This document shows positions 6,033-7,082 of a DNA stretch of 7,082 nucleotides, one piece after another (the first letter of the stretch is position 1; each line of letters starts with the position of its first letter). Where the stretch lies: contig JAFRBA010000116.1 in the NCBI GenBank assembly GCA_017405115.1, positions 1 to 7,082 of the forward strand, written 5' to 3'. The notes beneath the pieces were generated by a model that was given only the letters and a program-made list of their open reading frames with translations, was not told where the DNA came from and did no database searches. This stretch comes from Kiritimatiellia bacterium. Lineage in GTDB: Bacteria > Verrucomicrobiota > Kiritimatiellia > RFP12 > UBA1067. Made by a program: the position numbers and the translations under genes.

Positions 6033-7082
6033 TCTGGCCGCGTCCCGCAAGTGGCCGCGCCCTCCGCGCGACGCTCTCGACGGCAAGCCGCGCGGTGGCG
6101 AACGCAAGCGTCAGATTGTATCCGCCGGTCGGGCCGTCGACGTCCAGGACCTCCCCCGCGAAATACAGCCCCGGCACCGCGCGCACCTCCATCGTCTCCG
6201 GGTCTATCTCCGACAGCGCCACGCCGCCCATGGTCACTATCGCCTCCTTCACCGGACGCGGCCTCGCGTCCGCAAGCTCCATCCTCTCCCCGTCAAGGTC
6301 TAGGCCCAGCGTCCAGCGGTCGCCGTCGCCCAGGTGCCGCGCCGCCCACCGCGTGCAGTTGTAGACCGCGGCGCCGGAGACGCCCCACGGCTCGACCTCG
6401 ACCTCGCCGCGCGCGCGGAACCTCTCAACGCCTCCGACGACAACGGATGCGGACGCTCCGCGCTCGTACCTTGCCCCTGCCCTCGCCAGCAGCCGCCTGT
6501 CGCCCGTCGTGCACCCGACGAGCCCTGCGCGGCACGGCTCCGTCCTGATGCCGAGCCGCCGCGCAAACTCCTGTCCGTCGCCGACGCTGCCCGTCTTCGG
6601 GAACGACACCCCGCCCGTGGCCACCAGCACGTTCTCCGCACACACCGTGAAGCCGCGCGTCTCGACGACGAACCCTTTGCCCGCGGGATGTATCCCCGTC
6701 ACGGGGCAGTTCGTCAGCAGCGGCGTCTCGCTGTCGCGCAGCAGGTCGCCGAACACGTGCGCCACGTCCGCCGCCTTGTCGCTCGCGGGGAAGATGCAAC
6801 CGTCCTGTCGGCGCCTTGTACGCAGCCCCCTGGCGCGAAACCCCGCGACGATCATCGACGGAGGGCACCGCCTGATCGCGGTGGCGGCGAAGGTCGCAAC
6901 GGGCTCGCCCAGGTCCGCGAGCATCTGCTCCGGCGAGATGTCCTTCGTGAAGTTGCACCGCCCGTTGGCCGTCATCAGGAGCTTCGAGCCTATCCGCGCC
7001 TTCCTCTCGAACAGAAGGCATCCCACGCGGCGTTGCGCGGCGGTCGCCGCCGCGAATAGGCCGGCGGCGCCGGCGCCTACGA
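6028..7082 (-). CDS. HI0933/YhiN/BaiN-family FAD-binding flavoprotein (5' end outside window)
   Basis: 350 residues are visible and the start lies beyond the window. The first visible residues, VGAGAAGLFAAATAA, are the FAD-binding GxGxxG fold, so the gene clearly extends upstream of the GTG at 7026. Further motifs: KLLMTANGRCNFTKD (visible residues about 33-47), the family hallmark near NGRCN; ATGGVSFPKTGSVGDG; GVSGAAVYN (about 233); VTMGGV (about 283); and PGLYFAGEVLDVDGPTGGYN (303-322), the C-terminal FAD-contact signature. The family is poorly characterised; one member, BaiN, is linked to bile-acid reduction, and databases use labels such as NAD(P)/FAD-dependent oxidoreductase. The segment between GVSGAA and VTMGGV is only about 50 residues, much shorter than the roughly 115 I recall in E. 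coli YhiN, so an inserted helical region seems missing. No frameshift or stop is involved; the frame is clean. It ends 65 bases before trpB2. Confidence 0.9.
   Translation of the reverse strand, partial: VGAGAAGLFAAATAAQRRVGCLLFERKARIGSKLLMTANGRCNFTKDISPEQMLADLGEPVATFAATAIRRCPPSMIVAGFRARGLRTRRRQDGCIFPASDKAADVAHVFGDLLRDSETPLLTNCPVTGIHPAGKGFVVETRGFTVCAENVLVATGGVSFPKTGSVGDGQEFARRLGIRTEPCRAGLVGCTTGDRRLLARAGARYERGASASVVVGGVERFRARGEVEVEPWGVSGAAVYNCTRWAARHLGDGDRWTLGLDLDGERMELADARPRPVKEAIVTMGGVALSEIDPETMEVRAVPGLYFAGEVLDVDGPTGGYNLTLAFATARLAVESVARRARPLAGRGQI

Noticed and set aside
4586..6364. 592-codon plus-strand open frame opposite trpB2
   Set aside because: It spans the antisense of trpB2, its leader and part of the flavoprotein; it is mostly Arg/Ala/Val/Leu/Glu without motifs, as expected for an antisense shadow.
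7024..7026. GTG as the start of the flavoprotein
   Set aside because: The same frame continues upstream to the window edge and encodes the GAGAAG FAD-binding motif, so the true start is outside the window.

Overview
The window is a GC-rich, tightly packed stretch of bacterial chromosome. It holds seven protein genes, all on the minus strand, with gaps of 4 to 76 bases between them. I see no RNA gene, mobile element, CRISPR array or long non-coding stretch. Reading downstream along the minus strand (right to left), the order is: an HI0933-family flavoprotein (start outside the window), a TrpB2-type tryptophan synthase beta chain, a ROK-like sugar kinase or ASKHA protein with an unusual N-terminal region, rubrerythrin, an N-acetylhexosamine 1-kinase-like enzyme, LuxS, and a Gfo/Idh/MocA-type oxidoreductase (end outside the window).

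The content suggests an anaerobic, sugar-using bacterium. Rubrerythrin handles peroxide in anaerobes. The oxidoreductase belongs to a subfamily that I associate with Planctomycetes/Verrucomicrobia/Lentisphaerae/Kiritimatiellota and some Bacteroidetes. High GC with consensus TATAAT promoters would fit a PVC-group gut or sediment organism, but this placement is inference and weakly held.

The transcription layout is readable. Two short AT-rich patches each carry a perfect TATAAT and a good Shine-Dalgarno site: one before the ROK-like gene (-10 at 4544-4549) and one before rubrerythrin (-10 at 3115-3120, directly after the ROK stop codon). No promoter is visible between rubrerythrin and the window's left end, so rubrerythrin, the NahK-like kinase, luxS and the oxidoreductase probably form one operon. 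The last three are nearly touching (9-base and 4-base gaps). The flavoprotein/trpB2 junction (65 bases) holds a 6-bp GC hairpin and a weak -10-like site overlapping the flavoprotein stop codon. No terminator with a T-run was found anywhere.

Functionally the window is a mix: sugar activation (two kinases of unrelated fold), oxidative-stress defence, detoxification/recycling of S-ribosylhomocysteine with AI-2 precursor formation (LuxS), and an orphan TrpB2. I see no convincing new defence or mobile system. The points most worth a second look are the LuxS/NahK-like/oxidoreductase gene cluster, the N-terminal region and missing zinc motif of the ROK-like protein, and the shortened C-terminal part of the flavoprotein.
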